Assembly: GCA_029379385.1 (NCBI GenBank) | Contig: CM055612.1 | Coordinates: forward strand, 3,224,001 to 3,288,000 | Direction of reading: 5' to 3' | Origin: Quillaja saponaria | Taxonomy: Eukaryota; Streptophyta; Magnoliopsida; Fabales; Quillajaceae | DNA: 64,000 nt | Part shown: positions 42,494 to 56,300 of the stretch, piece after piece | Layout: each line of letters opens with the position of its first letter | Numbering within the stretch: the stretch's first letter is position 1 | Program-made: the position numbers and the translations under genes | Notes under the pieces: generated by a model | Told to the model about the DNA's origin: nothing | What the model saw: the letters and a program-made list of their open reading frames with translations, nothing else | Databases searched by the model: none

Positions 42494-45400
42494 ATGGTAT
42501 TTCGGTTTGAATTCGTTCTTCTGGCTTTTCTCCTTTGCGTGAGCTTCAATTTGGTGGATTCAGACGATGGTGAGTCCTCCTAGCCGGTAGACAGAAAATG
42601 CTTAACTGAAAGAGCCTAGAGGGCAAAGTCTGAATTTTTAATTCTTCTTTCCTTTCTTTTTCTCGTTTTGGGGTGGGGGGCAGGACCTCAGAGGAAGTGA
42701 AGTTACAATTTTTATTTTCTTGACCTCGCTTTCCTCACAACCAAACAGGGCTTTTTCGCTATTTTATATTGGACTGTTTTTTACTGGCTGTTGGTCTGAT
42801 TTTTAGCATCTGTTTATTATTTATTCCGTGAATGCGATGCTACGTTTAGCAGGGCTCAACCTTATTAAGCATTTTGGCCTTTAAATTTTTAATACTTAGT
42901 TCTAATTTTTCATAATTCTGGTCTAAAATGTTGGACATACTATTCATTCTACTGTTTGTTGTGTTTGCTTGCACATGCAGAAGACTAGTTTCCATTTTCT
43001 GGGTTTCTGCTTGAATATTGAGTTGATGATTTTAATCAATAGGGTATTAATGCTGCGTTGAGTTGAAAGGAATTGCTGAGTGAAGTAGAATTAGGGGTTA
43101 TACTTTTAAAAGAATTTACTCTTTTTTTTTTTTTTTCATTTGATTTGTAATATTTTGTTTTTAAGTTTATGTACTAACGCTATAAAAATATGTGGAAAAT
43201 ATTGAAGGAGCAACACTGCTGGAGATAAAGAAATCATTTAGGGATGTGGACAATGTTCTATATGATTGGACAGACTCACCATCTTCCGACTACTGTGTAT
43301 GGAGAGGAGTCACATGCGACAATGTCACGTTCGATGTCATTGCACTGTGAGTGTTTCTAATTTCTATAATACTATTCCTTCTCAATCTTGTGTTTGAACT
43401 TTGAACGGTTTACTTAGACAAAGTACTTATAATTATCTGGTCATTGTGGTTACATTAATTTTTGTTTTTCCAACGGTTTTTTCTTCTTTTTGTCTTCTCA
43501 GCAATCTTTCAGGTTTGAATCTTCATGGGGAAATTTCACCTGCAATAGGAAGTCTTAAGGGCCTGATCTCGATGTAATTACTACTCCAGCTTATTCACCA
43601 ATACTGTATTAGTTCAAATAATTATTGACATTTTGGAAATCGTTACTACAGAAACAATTGATTCTATGTTTTTCTTAACTAAATATGATATTGTTCTGTC
43701 TTATTTTAATAGTGATCTGAGGGGAAACCGTCTGTCAGGGCAAATACCAGATGAGATTGGTGATTGTTCTTCTTTGAAAAGCCTGTAAGTTTTATATCCA
43801 AGAGTTAAAAATCGATTTTTGGAATTTGCCAGTAGCTGTATATGCTAATATGTTTAACATCTTACCTCATTAATCGGGGTTACAGAGACTTGTCATTTAA
43901 TGAGATCCGAGGAGACATACCATTTTCAGTTTCAAAGATGAAACAGATGGAAAATTTGTAAGTTCCTTGAGAGCATTTTTCTCTCTATTTTTTACATGGA
44001 TTCCCTTAGCTATTGATGTATTCAAATTTATTTTGAAATGTGGCTCAGGATTTTGAAAAATAATAAATTGGTTGGACCAATTCCTTCAACCCTGTCTCAG
44101 ATTCCTAACTTGAAAATTCTGTAAGTCCTTTTCCCATATCTTCTCTAAATTCTAATTTAAGGATGCATGACTGACATTCTTGCCTTCTGAAATGACTTTT
44201 CTAGAGATCTGGCACAAAACAATCTCAGTGGGGAAATACCTAGGCTTATATATTGGAATGAAGTTTTACAATATCTGTGAGTATAACTATCAGTTGATAA
44301 TTTTGAAGGATAGTTTTTTCATTCCATATCATTTGTTTCTTATATTCCTGGTGATGTGAACTTACATCATTCTTGGTTTTTTTGCTTTTTCCTCAAATTA
44401 ATATAGTGGCTTGCGAGGGAACAATTTAGTGGGTACACTCTCTCCTGATATGTGCCAGTTAACTGGATTGTGGTATTTGTAAGTTCACTCCATTTTATTT
44501 CCTGAACAAATAAATGCAGTGTGTTTTTCAGGGTAAAATATCCGCAGCCAATCTGACTTAGTTTTTCCCACCATTTGCATAGTGATGTAAGAAACAACTG
44601 TTTGACCGGCAGCATTCCTCAAAATATAGGCAACTGCACTGCCTTCCAGGTCTTGTATGTACAACATCCAACTCAATCAGGAAAATTCTTTATGATCGCT
44701 GACTTAGTTAACTGATAATGTTTAATTCATATTGTGTCAGGGACTTATCTTACAATCAGCTAACAGGGGAGATACCATTTAATATTGGGTTTCTGCAAGT
44801 AGCTACGCTGTATGTGCTAGCAAATTTCTAGGCTTGTTAATGAGCATATGTTGATACGCAATCTTCCCATTCTCTGATAGATGAATTGCTCTTATATCTG
44901 TTTTGTGTGTTCTAGATCATTGCAAGGCAATCGACTATCTGGACATATACCATCAGTCATAGGTTTGATGCAAGCACTTGCTGTCTTGTAAGCTTTTTAA
45001 TTAATCCTCTCCGAAGCAAACAAGAGTACTTCTTCATTAAGTTAATGTTTCCTCTATCCTTTTTCTGGTGCCTGTGCCAATATTTCATTGACTGGAATTC
45101 AGAGATTTGAGCTGCAACATGCTGAGTGGACAAATCCCTCCTATCTTGGGAAATCTGTCTTACACAGAGAAATTGTAAGGAGTTCTTCCTGCGATTATTT
45201 TTTCTAAATAATCATTCTATAATTAAGATGAAACCTATAGATGTTAACCATGAGTTTTCATGTAATTAGCTTTCTAATTAATCATTCTATTATTCTGTAA
45301 TTAAAAGGAAATTTATTTCTATCCAAAAAAATATTATTAAGATGAAATTTATTGATGTTAACCATTAGCACCATCTACCTAACTTGGGTTTTGCTTGACA

Positions 45401-48400
45401 AAATTGTAAGTAATGATCTACTCCACCACATCTCACCTTTGACGACAAATCATTGGCAAGAGTCATTTTCAGTATTTGCTAGAAATGTATTTTTATTAAT
45501 AATCCCATTTCATATACAAAATACAATCTGTTTTATCAACTTTTTATTGGGGTAATACATTTGAAGTATTTCTTGAAACTTGATAATATATTGTTGAAAA
45601 TATTTATATTCTGACTCCAATATCCCTTGCTTGAAGGTATTTGCACAGTAACAAGCTGACTGGTCCAATTCCCCCGGAGCTTGGAAATATGACTAAGCTT
45701 CATTATTTGTAAGAATGCTTTATGACTAGCTTTTAGGCTTCCTTATAAGCTAGTCAGCTTATTTTTCTTCAATACAGATGATAAACTGAGCGGCATGGGC
45801 AGCTTAGTGGGAATGTTTAATTCTGAATTTCATTCTATGATTTGTCTTCTGTATGGAACTTCATTTCTACCCTTTTATGCATCAATGGGGCTGGGCTGTT
45901 GACAAATGACCTCTTATGTTCAGAACTTGCTGAACGTTTTTGTTTCCTGCATCCCTTTTCTGTTATTTACTTGTGAACTGGATTGTGGTTCATATAAATT
46001 CTGCCTGATATGTCCACTCTCCAATTGTAGATCCCTTTTCATTATTGGAAGAATTTATATTTGGTCTCTAATTGTTAAGCTACCTCTGCAGAGAATTGAA
46101 TGATAACCAATTAACTGGGCCTGTTCCACCTGATCTGGGAAAGCTAACTGATTTGTTTGACTTGTAAGTGCAATTACCTTGAAATGTTAATTTGGTAGTT
46201 GTATTTGAAATTAGTAATTAGTCTTTCAACATTGTTGCAGGAATGTTGCTAATAACAATCTTGAGGGACCAATCCCTGATAATATTAGCTCATGTACAAA
46301 TCTAAACAGCCTGTAAGTAGTTAAGCTCATACTATTACTTTGTTTTAATGGTTCTGATCTATGTTAAGGTGGTTATTGTCTATTTGAATTTGTTGTCAGT
46401 AATGTGCATGGGAACAAGTTGAACGGATCAATCCCCCCTGCTTTTCAGCGACTGGAGAGCATGACCTATCTGTAAGTTTCACCTTGGTTTTCTGGGACAT
46501 TTGGAAAATTTATCTGGAATTTCTCCATGATGTGATGGGTGAATGACCGCGAACTTCCATATCACTTAAAGCTTATCGGCTAGTTAGTTGCATTTTTACT
46601 GTTATCACCAATGCTTTCCAGTATGGATAATATAACCCTTTTTTATTAAAAAAAAGAAAAAGAAAATAGGGCCATCAGATACACATAAACATGTGTATGT
46701 ACTCACAGCATCAGAATTCCTGGCACACTTGTTTGATTATTCAACCCATGACCCTCGTGATGAGATACATCTCATTGCTTTCGTGCCATTTTGATGACCA
46801 CCTCAGGAATCTCTCCCATAACAAGCTTCGAGGTGCCATTCCAATTGAGCTTTCACGGATTGGTAATTTGGATACATTGTAAGTATGAAATACTATAAAT
46901 CGCTTCCTAATCCTAATTAAATAGATTCCACTTACTGATGAATGGTTTCCTTCTAGGGATATTTCAAATAATAATATAAGTGGATCTATTCCTTCTCCAC
47001 TTGGTGACTTGGAGCATCTTCTGAAGTTGTAAGTTCCACTGCAAGTTGAGTTTTATGTGCTGTAATTTTTCTTTCTGCTGATCTATTCGATTTGTTGTGC
47101 TAGGAATTTGAGCAGAAACCTTTTAACAGGGTTTATTCCGGCGGAGTTTGGTAATCTGAGAAGTGTTATGGAAATGTAAGTGAATTATTGCTTTGATGAT
47201 AACAATAAAACTATTAGGTCATTTTTTGACTGTCTCTTGTGCTTGTGAATTTTAGAGATCTTTCAAATAATCAACTCTTTGGCTTGATTCCTCAAGAACT
47301 TAGTCAGCTGCAGAACATGTTCACCTTGTAAGTTACTATATTGTCATCCACATTGATCATCTGCAGTCTAATCATTGGACCAGTAGATATGTTTTCGCTC
47401 ATTCAAGTTCCAGCTTCTTCCCTGTTTTGTTCATATACGTACTATATTGGTGTTATATGCAGCAACCAATTTCACAAAGAAAAATTGACTTTGGTGGTCA
47501 TTGCTTTAACTGTTGAACACAAGTAACTGCAACCTCAATATTACCATTTTGTTTCTGAGTTTGTTCAGATTGTAGAAATTCTGTTTATTTAATTCAGTCA
47601 TCAGAAAATATCAGCTTGATTCAGAATGAAAATATCTATGGGCTGTATGGAACTTAAGGATTTTGGGCATGATAAATGAATGTTGGACTTGAATAGCAAT
47701 GGCATTTTGCATGACTCTTTCAATTTTCTGTCTGTAAATTTAGTTGGCTTGACTTATCATACTGTGGTGATGTTACAAGGTTCTTGTTTTTTTTATTAAC
47801 TGTTAACATCTCTTGGTTCAAAATGCAGGAGACTGGAAAACAACAATTTATCAGGAGATGTGATGTCTCTTATAAATTGCCTTAGTCTTACTGTACTGTA
47901 AGTCTAGTCTTCTGCAAAAATCAGTTTCTTTGTAATTTAGCTTCATTTTGGTAAGTTAATACTATGACTGTCTCTGAAAATTTATTCCAACTGAATGTAG
48001 TAATGTGTCTTACAACAACCTAGCTGGTGAAGTTCCCATGAGTAATAACTTCTCAAGGTTTTCTCCTGACAGGTCAGTATATTGGATTATTTATTATTCA
48101 AACCTTTTCTTTTTGACTGCTGGTATTGTTTACATCTGATACAACCTTTCATTGCAGTTTCATTGGAAATCCTGGTTTATGTGGTTATTGGTTAACTTCC
48201 ACATGTCATGGGTCTCATTCTGCAGAGCGAGGTAAATGGAATTTTCTGATTTTTTATGAAAAAGATTTTTTAATAGTAGGGCAGAGCTATGTTCTCTCCT
48301 AATTTAATGGTATGGAGAGTTTTTTTTCTTTAATTTTATTTTCCTTTTCAGAATCTAGGTAAAGTGAAAGCTGCACAATTTGTAGAACGAGCTAATTATA

Positions 48401-48908
48401 GTTTTTATCTCTGCAGTCACAATATCTAAAGCAGCAATCCTCGGGATCGCTCTTGGTGCTCTCATGATTCTTCTCATGATTTTAGTGGCTGCATGCAGAC
48501 CGCACAATCTGGCTCCTTTTCCAGATGGATCTCTTGATAAACCAGGTTCTTACCTTATTCTTGTAAATTTTATGCAACACATAGCATAGAAGCACACATG
48601 TGCCGATGGTTTACTGTTAAGCCATGCTGAGCTTTTGAGTGGATCAGAGGTTTTGCTGAAGTTGATTAAGTAAAATATCTCATCAAGGATGGATTTTAAA
48701 AGTTTATAAAACTGATCGCTCTGGGTAGTAATTGATTATACTGATTTGAATTATGGTATAGTGTACTAGGTACTAAAACGAATGACTAGATTGGTTTGAT
48801 AGAATAAATGATAGAAATCAAGGTTAATGTGGCTTATTCGAACTTAAGAGAATCTGAGGTAGCTCACTAGAATTTCAGAGTTTGATTATTGTACCCTCCC
48901 CCCCCCCC

Positions 48909-48939
<31 letters not shown>

Positions 48940-50966
48940 CATATTTCTTATTAATAAAGATCTGACATCCTGTCAGTTCAAGCTGCTAACTTCCATGTGC
49001 TTTTGTAACAGCTCTTAACTACTCACCACCAAAGCTGGTGATTCTTAACATGAATATGGCACTCCATGTGTACGAGGATATCATGAGGATGACTGAGAAC
49101 TTGAGTGAGAAGTATATAATTGGTTGTGGTGCATCAAGCACAGTTTACAAATGTGTTCTTAAGAATTGCAAGCCAGTGGCAATCAAAAAGCTGTACTCTC
49201 ACTATCCGCAGTACTTGAAAGAGTTCGAGACAGAACTTGAGACAGTGGGGAGCATCAAGCATCGGAATCTGGTCAGCCTTCAAGGCTACTCCTTGTCTCC
49301 TTATGGGAACCTTCTGTTTTATGACTACATGGAAAATGGCAGTCTTTGGGATCTCCTTCATGGTAAGTTCAAGGGTTCTGCACAACTTACTGCAGCACAC
49401 CCTATGTTTCCCTAACTTTATATCCTTGGGTTAGTAGAGAACAGTGTTTTTGCATTGTATGTCAACTTTATATCCATAGGTTAGTATAGAACAGTGTTTT
49501 TGCATCGTCTATCCTATTGTGTTCATCCAATAATAGAAGGTTAGTATATAATGTTTGTTGCTTGAGGAGTATATGACCCATCGGCTTACAAAATCAATTT
49601 ATTCCAATGTGTGACTGTTGGATTATCATGGCACAATATTTTCAAATGGGTAAAATGTTGACACGAAAGCTATAACGCAATCTTGGTCCACCAGATTACT
49701 CTCAGCAGGGGGTTAATCTAGATCTAGAAAGAGTCCTGCTCTTCAGCTCTTAAAGCCAAAGACTTCACTTTGCATTTAACATACTTATAACACATCACTA
49801 GAAAATGCCCCCTGAAGGCAAATAGAGTTTCTCTCATAAATACCTAGAATGTCCTTAAATAATGACTTTCGTACTGTTTGTTTCCAGGACCTTCCAAGAA
49901 GAAAAAGCTCGACTGGGATCATCGTCTGCAGATAGCACTTGGAGCTTCCCAGGGGCTTGCATATCTACACCATGATTGTAGTCCCCGCATCATCCACAGG
50001 GATGTGAAGTCATCTAACATTCTATTGGACAAGGACTTTGATCCCCATCTTACTGACTTCGGCATTGCCAAGAGTTTATGTACCTCAAAGTCCCACACTT
50101 CTACTTACGTAATGGGTACAATTGGCTATATAGACCCTGAGTATGCTAGAACTTCCCGCCTCACTGAGAAGTCTGATGTGTATAGCTATGGAATCGTTCT
50201 ACTCGAGTTGCTGACAGGAAGGAAAGCTGTAGATGATGAATTGAATCTTCACCATCTGGTCAGTCGTCTACCTATCTCCAATGTTCATTGCTTTTCTTTT
50301 TCAATATAATGATCATTAGCTATGTGAAGTTTTACCAAAAAAAAAAAAAAGATGGGGAAAATGTTATTATTGATCATGATACATCCTCTGCATATTTGCA
50401 CATGACTACACTTGACTTGTATGTTTTAGCTGTCTTGTTAGTGAAAGTTAAAGAAAGCCATATTCCTTTCCTGGGAAATGGTATAAGCTGTTTGAATTGT
50501 AATCCCCATCCCCTGCATGGTTTTCTTCAAATATGGTTATTTTTGTTTAAGGAAAATCTGTTTTGAGTTTCAAAGTCCCTTTTATTGGTTGCAGATTTTA
50601 TCTAAGACAGCCAACAATGCTGTAATGGAAACTGTTGATCCAGAAATCACTGCCACATGTAAGGACCTTGGAGCAGTAAAAAAGGTTTTTCAGCTTGCTC
50701 TCTTGTGTACCAAGAGGCAGCCATCTGATAGACCAACCATGCATGAGGTAACACGTGTTTTGGGAAGTCTTGTGCCTTCCATGAGCCCACCAAAACAATC
50801 AGCCTCTGCACTGCCTCCTTCGTTCCCATCTTCTAAAGTTCCTTCCTATGTGGATGAGTATGTAAACCTCAAGACTCCACACATGGTGAATTGTTCATCC
50901 ATGAGTACCTCAGATGCCCAACTGTTCCTCAAGTTTGGAGAGGTAATTTCTCAGAACAGTGGGTAA
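42494..50966 (+). CDS. ER: LRR receptor-like kinase ERECTA
   Basis: Plasma-membrane receptor for EPF/EPFL peptides controlling stem growth, organ shape and stomatal spacing. Its 27 exons join in frame to 981 residues (976 in Arabidopsis). Exon 1 (42494-42569) encodes the signal peptide. Exon 2 is 43208-43346. Exons 3-22 (43502-43573 to 48001-48072) each encode one LRR in the same phase, eighteen of 72 bases and two of 69. Exon 23 is 48158-48231. Exon 24 (48417-48545) carries the membrane span at about 581-603. The kinase is in 49012-49362, 49888-50258 and 50595-50966. It has Lys676 in [14 protein letters not shown] (Asp773) and DFG (Asp791). The glycine loop reads GCGASS where Arabidopsis ERECTA has GHGASS. 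The C-terminal end matches ERECTA (SASDAQLFL-like, FGEVISQNS), favouring ERECTA over ERL1/ERL2. Confidence 0.95.
48898..48940. repeat. Poly-C tract with (CA)n in ERECTA intron 24
   Basis: Twenty-eight consecutive C residues (48898-48925) run directly into about seven CA units. The tract lies inside intron 24 and does not touch the splice sites. Homopolymer C of this length is rare in plant DNA, and its exact length here may be a sequencing estimate. Confidence 0.9.
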
Positions 50967-53311
50967 AGAGTGTGAAAGAATCACAGTTAATTGAGAATGT
51001 GTATAAAAATTTAGTAGTAGCTTAGCTGAGAATAGAGAGGATGGACAGCTTCCTTGTGTGATTGATTTTAAGAAAATGCAGTAACTCAATTAATTGTATG
51101 TGCTGGAGTTTTTACTAAATTATCATGGTAGTAAATTTTACATGCCCAGTGGGACCACTGGCACAAAGGTCTGTCATGGTGGGGTAGTAAGGTACAGATT
51201 CAGGTTCTTAATTGTTTGGGGAAATCACTCTGCATAATGGGTGAAAAGAAATAATGCACTGAGTGACCTTAGCTGACATAATAAGACATCTTTCTGCTGC
51301 TAGTGCCTTAACAGATTGCCGTTTTCATTCTGTTACAGTATGATGTGTTGTATGGAATTAGGAATTAAAATTGGACATGGAATTCAAAGTTAAACATGAG
51401 TTATGTGCCTTTCTGATTTTGGTGGGGTGGGGTGCGGCTCTATGGTATTTCAGGTATTACTTATTCATTTGTCTGATTTTTCTTACATTTTTTTAAACAG
51501 AAGTAATGTTCACAGTACAAATCTCACATAGGTAAACTGAGCATTTGAAAATCTGGACAAAATGAAATGATGATAATCATTTTAAAGTTCACAAAGATGA
51601 CTCCTCTGTATTTGGAGGTTCTTCCATCCACTTTTGTTTCTCCTGTTTTTCTTCTGCAACATAAAATTTCCTATCTAGTATTATTCTTCAAGTACTGGCA
51701 TTGCCATAAAGATACTGTTGGCCACAAACAAGCATTTCCAAGTTATTTATATCACCGAGATCCAAATGTTTACATTCTCCGATGGACTAGCTCACTGCTT
51801 TGTCTCTGTAGTCTTCTTTGGTTATATATATATACTGGTCTCAACCTTATTTACAAATTTTTTTATTTTTTATTTTATTTTGAAATTTATAATCTTTTTG
51901 CGAATATATAAATCATTATATATTTTATTTTTATTTGATTATTGTAAATAATGTCATTTGAATTTTTATTTTATTTTAAATTTTAATAGTAAATCTAGAA
52001 GATAAGATTTTATGAGAGTTATTTGATTTTTCTTTTATTTTTTCAAAGTTTATTTTAATTAAAAATTTATAGTAAAAAAAAATGTATTGGTGAAATTTTA
52101 TTTTAACTTATCATATTTTTATGTCCAATCAACTTAGATACTGGATTTAAATTTGCTCTCACATTTTGTCTTCATCTCACTTTATTTTTATCTCATTGTC
52201 TTTGTGTGCTAAAAAAAAACGATTTTTTTATTTTTCTTAACCTAACTTTATCCCTTAAATCTTACTATTTCTGAGGAGTTTAATAATTAAAGAAAATCAT
52301 TTTACATACAATCAAATTATATATTTTTATTATTATGTTATGTATGATTTTGAAATTGAAAAGTATTTTTTTTCATTAATGGTGACTAAATTCCAAATTT
52401 TCTTTTTTCCACATCATTTCAATCTTACATTTTGATTTCTACATGTTATGAATTTCCTAATTCAATTTAGTAGATTATAAAATATAAAATAAAAAAATTT
52501 ACTTATACATTTTGAGGCAATGTTTAATTATTTAAAAATTAATTAGCTTGTCTATTTTTTTTAATCTTTATTTTTATTTTAAATGAACTTTTTTTTTCTT
52601 TATAGTGCATTTTAATTTTTAAATAAAAAAAATATTTTTGTATAAAAAATGCAATTTGAAAACCAAAATTTAAACAAATGATCTCTCACTTGGTGCATGG
52701 GTTACAACTCAAATATTTTAAATACTTTATAACTTAAAAGTACTCTGCAGTTTCAAAATAATTCATTTCATTTATAAATAATTCTACGATATTTAGTTCA
52801 TTTAAAATGATTTTATTTTTTTTTAAATTATTTTTATAGAATTCATATCAATTCTCTTATTTTGAACAAATGAAAAATTAATCTTAATTTGAGTGTTTTT
52901 TTCATAATACTCTTAATTTTTTATAATAAAAATATTATTAAATTAAAAATATAAAAATGAGAGATTAATTATTATTTAATAAACAAAAAAGAGGTGGAGA
53001 AAAAAATTAACTAGGTGAGCAGATGAAATGTTGTTAGACTTTTTATTGATTTATCTAAATTTAATACAATAAATAATATTAAAGATACAAAGATTATTTA
53101 AGTGAGAGAAATTAATAATTTATTTCAAATGATCACCAAATAAAATTCAAACTATGTAGTACGAAATTTAAAATTAAATAATTTTATTTTTTACCTAAAC
53201 CTAAAAAGTTTAAATCCTACAAATTTTTTTTTTTTTTAACTTCTAAGGCGGGAACCCGAAGTTTCACCTAAAAATGGTCCTGAGCTCGCTTTCCGTTTGG
53301 AGAAACCGAAG
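50967..53311. other. AT-rich spacer downstream of ERECTA
   Basis: ERECTA 3' UTR to about 51150, then about 2 kb of increasingly AT-rich DNA (51840-53240) with long poly-T/poly-A runs. I recognise no gene in it. Confidence 0.55.
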
Positions 53312-56300
53312 ATGAATCTGCGGAAGGGCTCCAAGGTTTGGGTCGAAGACTGAAGTTTAGCTTGGATTGCAGCTGAAGAAATTGAGTCTACGGAAAACAA
53401 GTCCAACTTCTGACAGCTACCGGGAAGAAGGTGAAATGTTTGTTTCTCTTCTAATGTAGGATTGTGTGCTGCTTTACGGTGTTGGCGGCAGAAAATGGTG
53501 AACGTGGCAAGGAAACTATTCCAATATCAAAATCAAACCATTGTGAATAGGTATGGCTCTGAATGATATGTGTGAGTGACCTACTTTTTCAAATTCATAC
53601 ACGCCTTAGAGAGTTTGGTTGACACTCAAATGAATGGGATTCATTAGTTACTGTGTCATGGAAGGAACTTGTCTGCAATTGTCAACGTGGGAGTCAATTT
53701 AAGATTAGAGATTCAATTTTAGAGCGTTAACTCTGAAATGTCTGTCATGCCAAGCTGGGTTAATGCTATTGGTGAAATCATACTATCAGGCACACAACTA
53801 ACTGTAGACAAAAAATGACAGTCTAACATTATTGAGGACAATAGAATTCCCTTTTTTGGTCACAGTATTTATAACTGCTTGAGGTTATATTTCAGGGATC
53901 ATGTAGAACAAATGTTTTTAAGTTCAATTACGCATTAAGCTGTCACACTGGTAATTAGTAGTTGTGATTATGGAGAATCTTAGTTGAGAAATAATATGAT
54001 TTCTCAGCCATTATGTTGCCCACGAGTGTGATTGGCAAACTGGCGCAATAACGAACTCCATTTCCTTAATCATGGGAATCTCCTTTTATGTGCTTCATGA
54101 TGAGTGCATGTATTGTTAATTAGGCAACTGACCAAGTAAAATTCTTTTTGGTGTTGCTTCTGTAAGTGTGGGGCCCATTTTGGTATTGCTTTTCACCGGG
54201 GGCTTTTGCCTTTTATTGCTAAAAACAGGGCACTTCCAAAGCTGCTCCATCTTATTGCTATTCCCTTTTCACGTGACTAGATTATCCTTCAATTTTTTCC
54301 TTAATCCGTGGTGCTTATCTAAGCATATTTGGTAAGTCACATGGCCCACATCAATACCCAGCTGGGCTGTAATTAATAACTTTTGGTGTCCAATATCATT
54401 TTCATGTCTTAGAATGGGCTTAAGTAATCTACTACCTAGTAAATTCTATTACATGTTATGATTGTCAATCAATCTACTTTGATCTAAAACTTCATCTTTT
54501 GTGTTTCATGGAAACGATTTTATTTTTAAGTATAATGTTTTCTGGATTTTGCATTGACATTAACACTTTCTTTCTTTCCGCTTTTGTATTTGATAGACTT
54601 ACCCCGGGAGCATCTTCATAGCTGTCAATCCTTTCACAAAGCTTCCCCATTTGTACGATATCCATATGATGGGCCAGTATAAGGGAGCTCCATTCAGTGT
54701 GCTGAGTCCCCATGTGTTTGCTGTGGCGGATTCATCATATAGGTTGGTCTATTTTTAACTTGTTTGTATCATAACTGAAAAAGTGATTCATGGTCATCCT
54801 TTGTTATATCTTGTTATTCCATGATATGGATTAGTTATTTTCTGTTGGTTTATGATCTAGAGCAATGATGAATGAAGGTCGAAGCCAATCTATCCTGGTC
54901 AGTGGAGAAAGCAGGGCCAGGAAAACTGAGGCAACAAAACTGATTATGCAGTATGTTAGAGATGTTGGTGGAGGTGCTGCTGTTGATGACAAAACAGTTG
55001 AACAAGTTCTTGAAGAGATATTCTTACATCAAGATCATTGCCAGTTTAGGCCAAATCCTTTAGTTTATTAAAGAATTTCAGGTGTGATTTTAATAATTAT
55101 GTCACTGGTGAAGAATGTCATATTGTCAGTCATGCAAGTAAAGTAATCTAAAGTTGATGGGGCTTGGCCAATATTGTAATTTCATTGTTGAACTGCCATC
55201 GTATTATATAACCCCATTCCACCAAAATTTTGGCCAACATGATGCTAATTGAACTTTCTGCATGGTTCAATTAAATCCACTGTTGGAAGCTTTTGGTAAC
55301 GAAATGACTCTCAGCAATGACAATTCGAGGGAATTATAGTTATTTTATCTATTATTGTACTTTATATCTTGCAGCTTTGCACCTGTGCCACTCTTTAGGT
55401 CCCACCCGTGGCAAGGGACTATGGGTAAGCTTGGAAGTGAAATGTATGGTTTGCACTTTGGCTGTCTAATCATCATTTGGGGAATCTATACAGTCCTTAC
55501 GTTACAATATAACACTAATTTGGTTACATATGAATCGAACTGGTCCTATTTACGAGAGAATTTTTCAGGAAAACATAGCTATGGCACTCGTTTCAATGAC
55601 AAAAATGGTCTTCTGTAGTACTCAAATTCCACTTGATAGTGTTTGGATTATGGATAATGAAGATCTGGAAGTAGTGTCTTCAAAGGAATGGATTCGAAGA
55701 AAATTATAAGACATTAAGTAACCTGAGCATTGTCCTCATGTATTAGAAAACCAGAAGCAAACCAGGAGAGAAATGAGAATATGTTGAAATTTCAAAGAAT
55801 AAATTGTAGATTTCAGTGAAAAAGGTTTCACAATTTTACTGCTTATATTTTTCTTGGGAGAAACGATAGTCATTAGCGTATGGACTTGGATAGATGATGA
55901 TCTGGCATATTTAATGGATTAGTCACACCGGTGATTTATGAAATATTCTTATATAAAAGTGTTAGAAGTCAAAGACTATTCTTCCATCATAATTGCTTAC
56001 CTTTTTCCGTTTTTGTTTCTACAGCCGATTTGGAAATTTGTTGAAATCCAGTTTGATTTAAATGCTAGAATATCTGTAGAATATCTGGTGCTGCAGTTAG
56101 AACTTACCTTTTAGAAAGATCCAGAGTTGTGCAGATACCGATCCTGAAAGAAATTATCATTGTTTTTATCAGTTGTGTACATCTTGAAGGGTAATGTATC
56201 TCTATAAATTCATATTTCTTTTTGTCTACACGAGAGCTGTTATTCTTATGCAGTACAGTGGTGTAATGCTACGTTCGGTTGCACATGGATGCATGATTGT

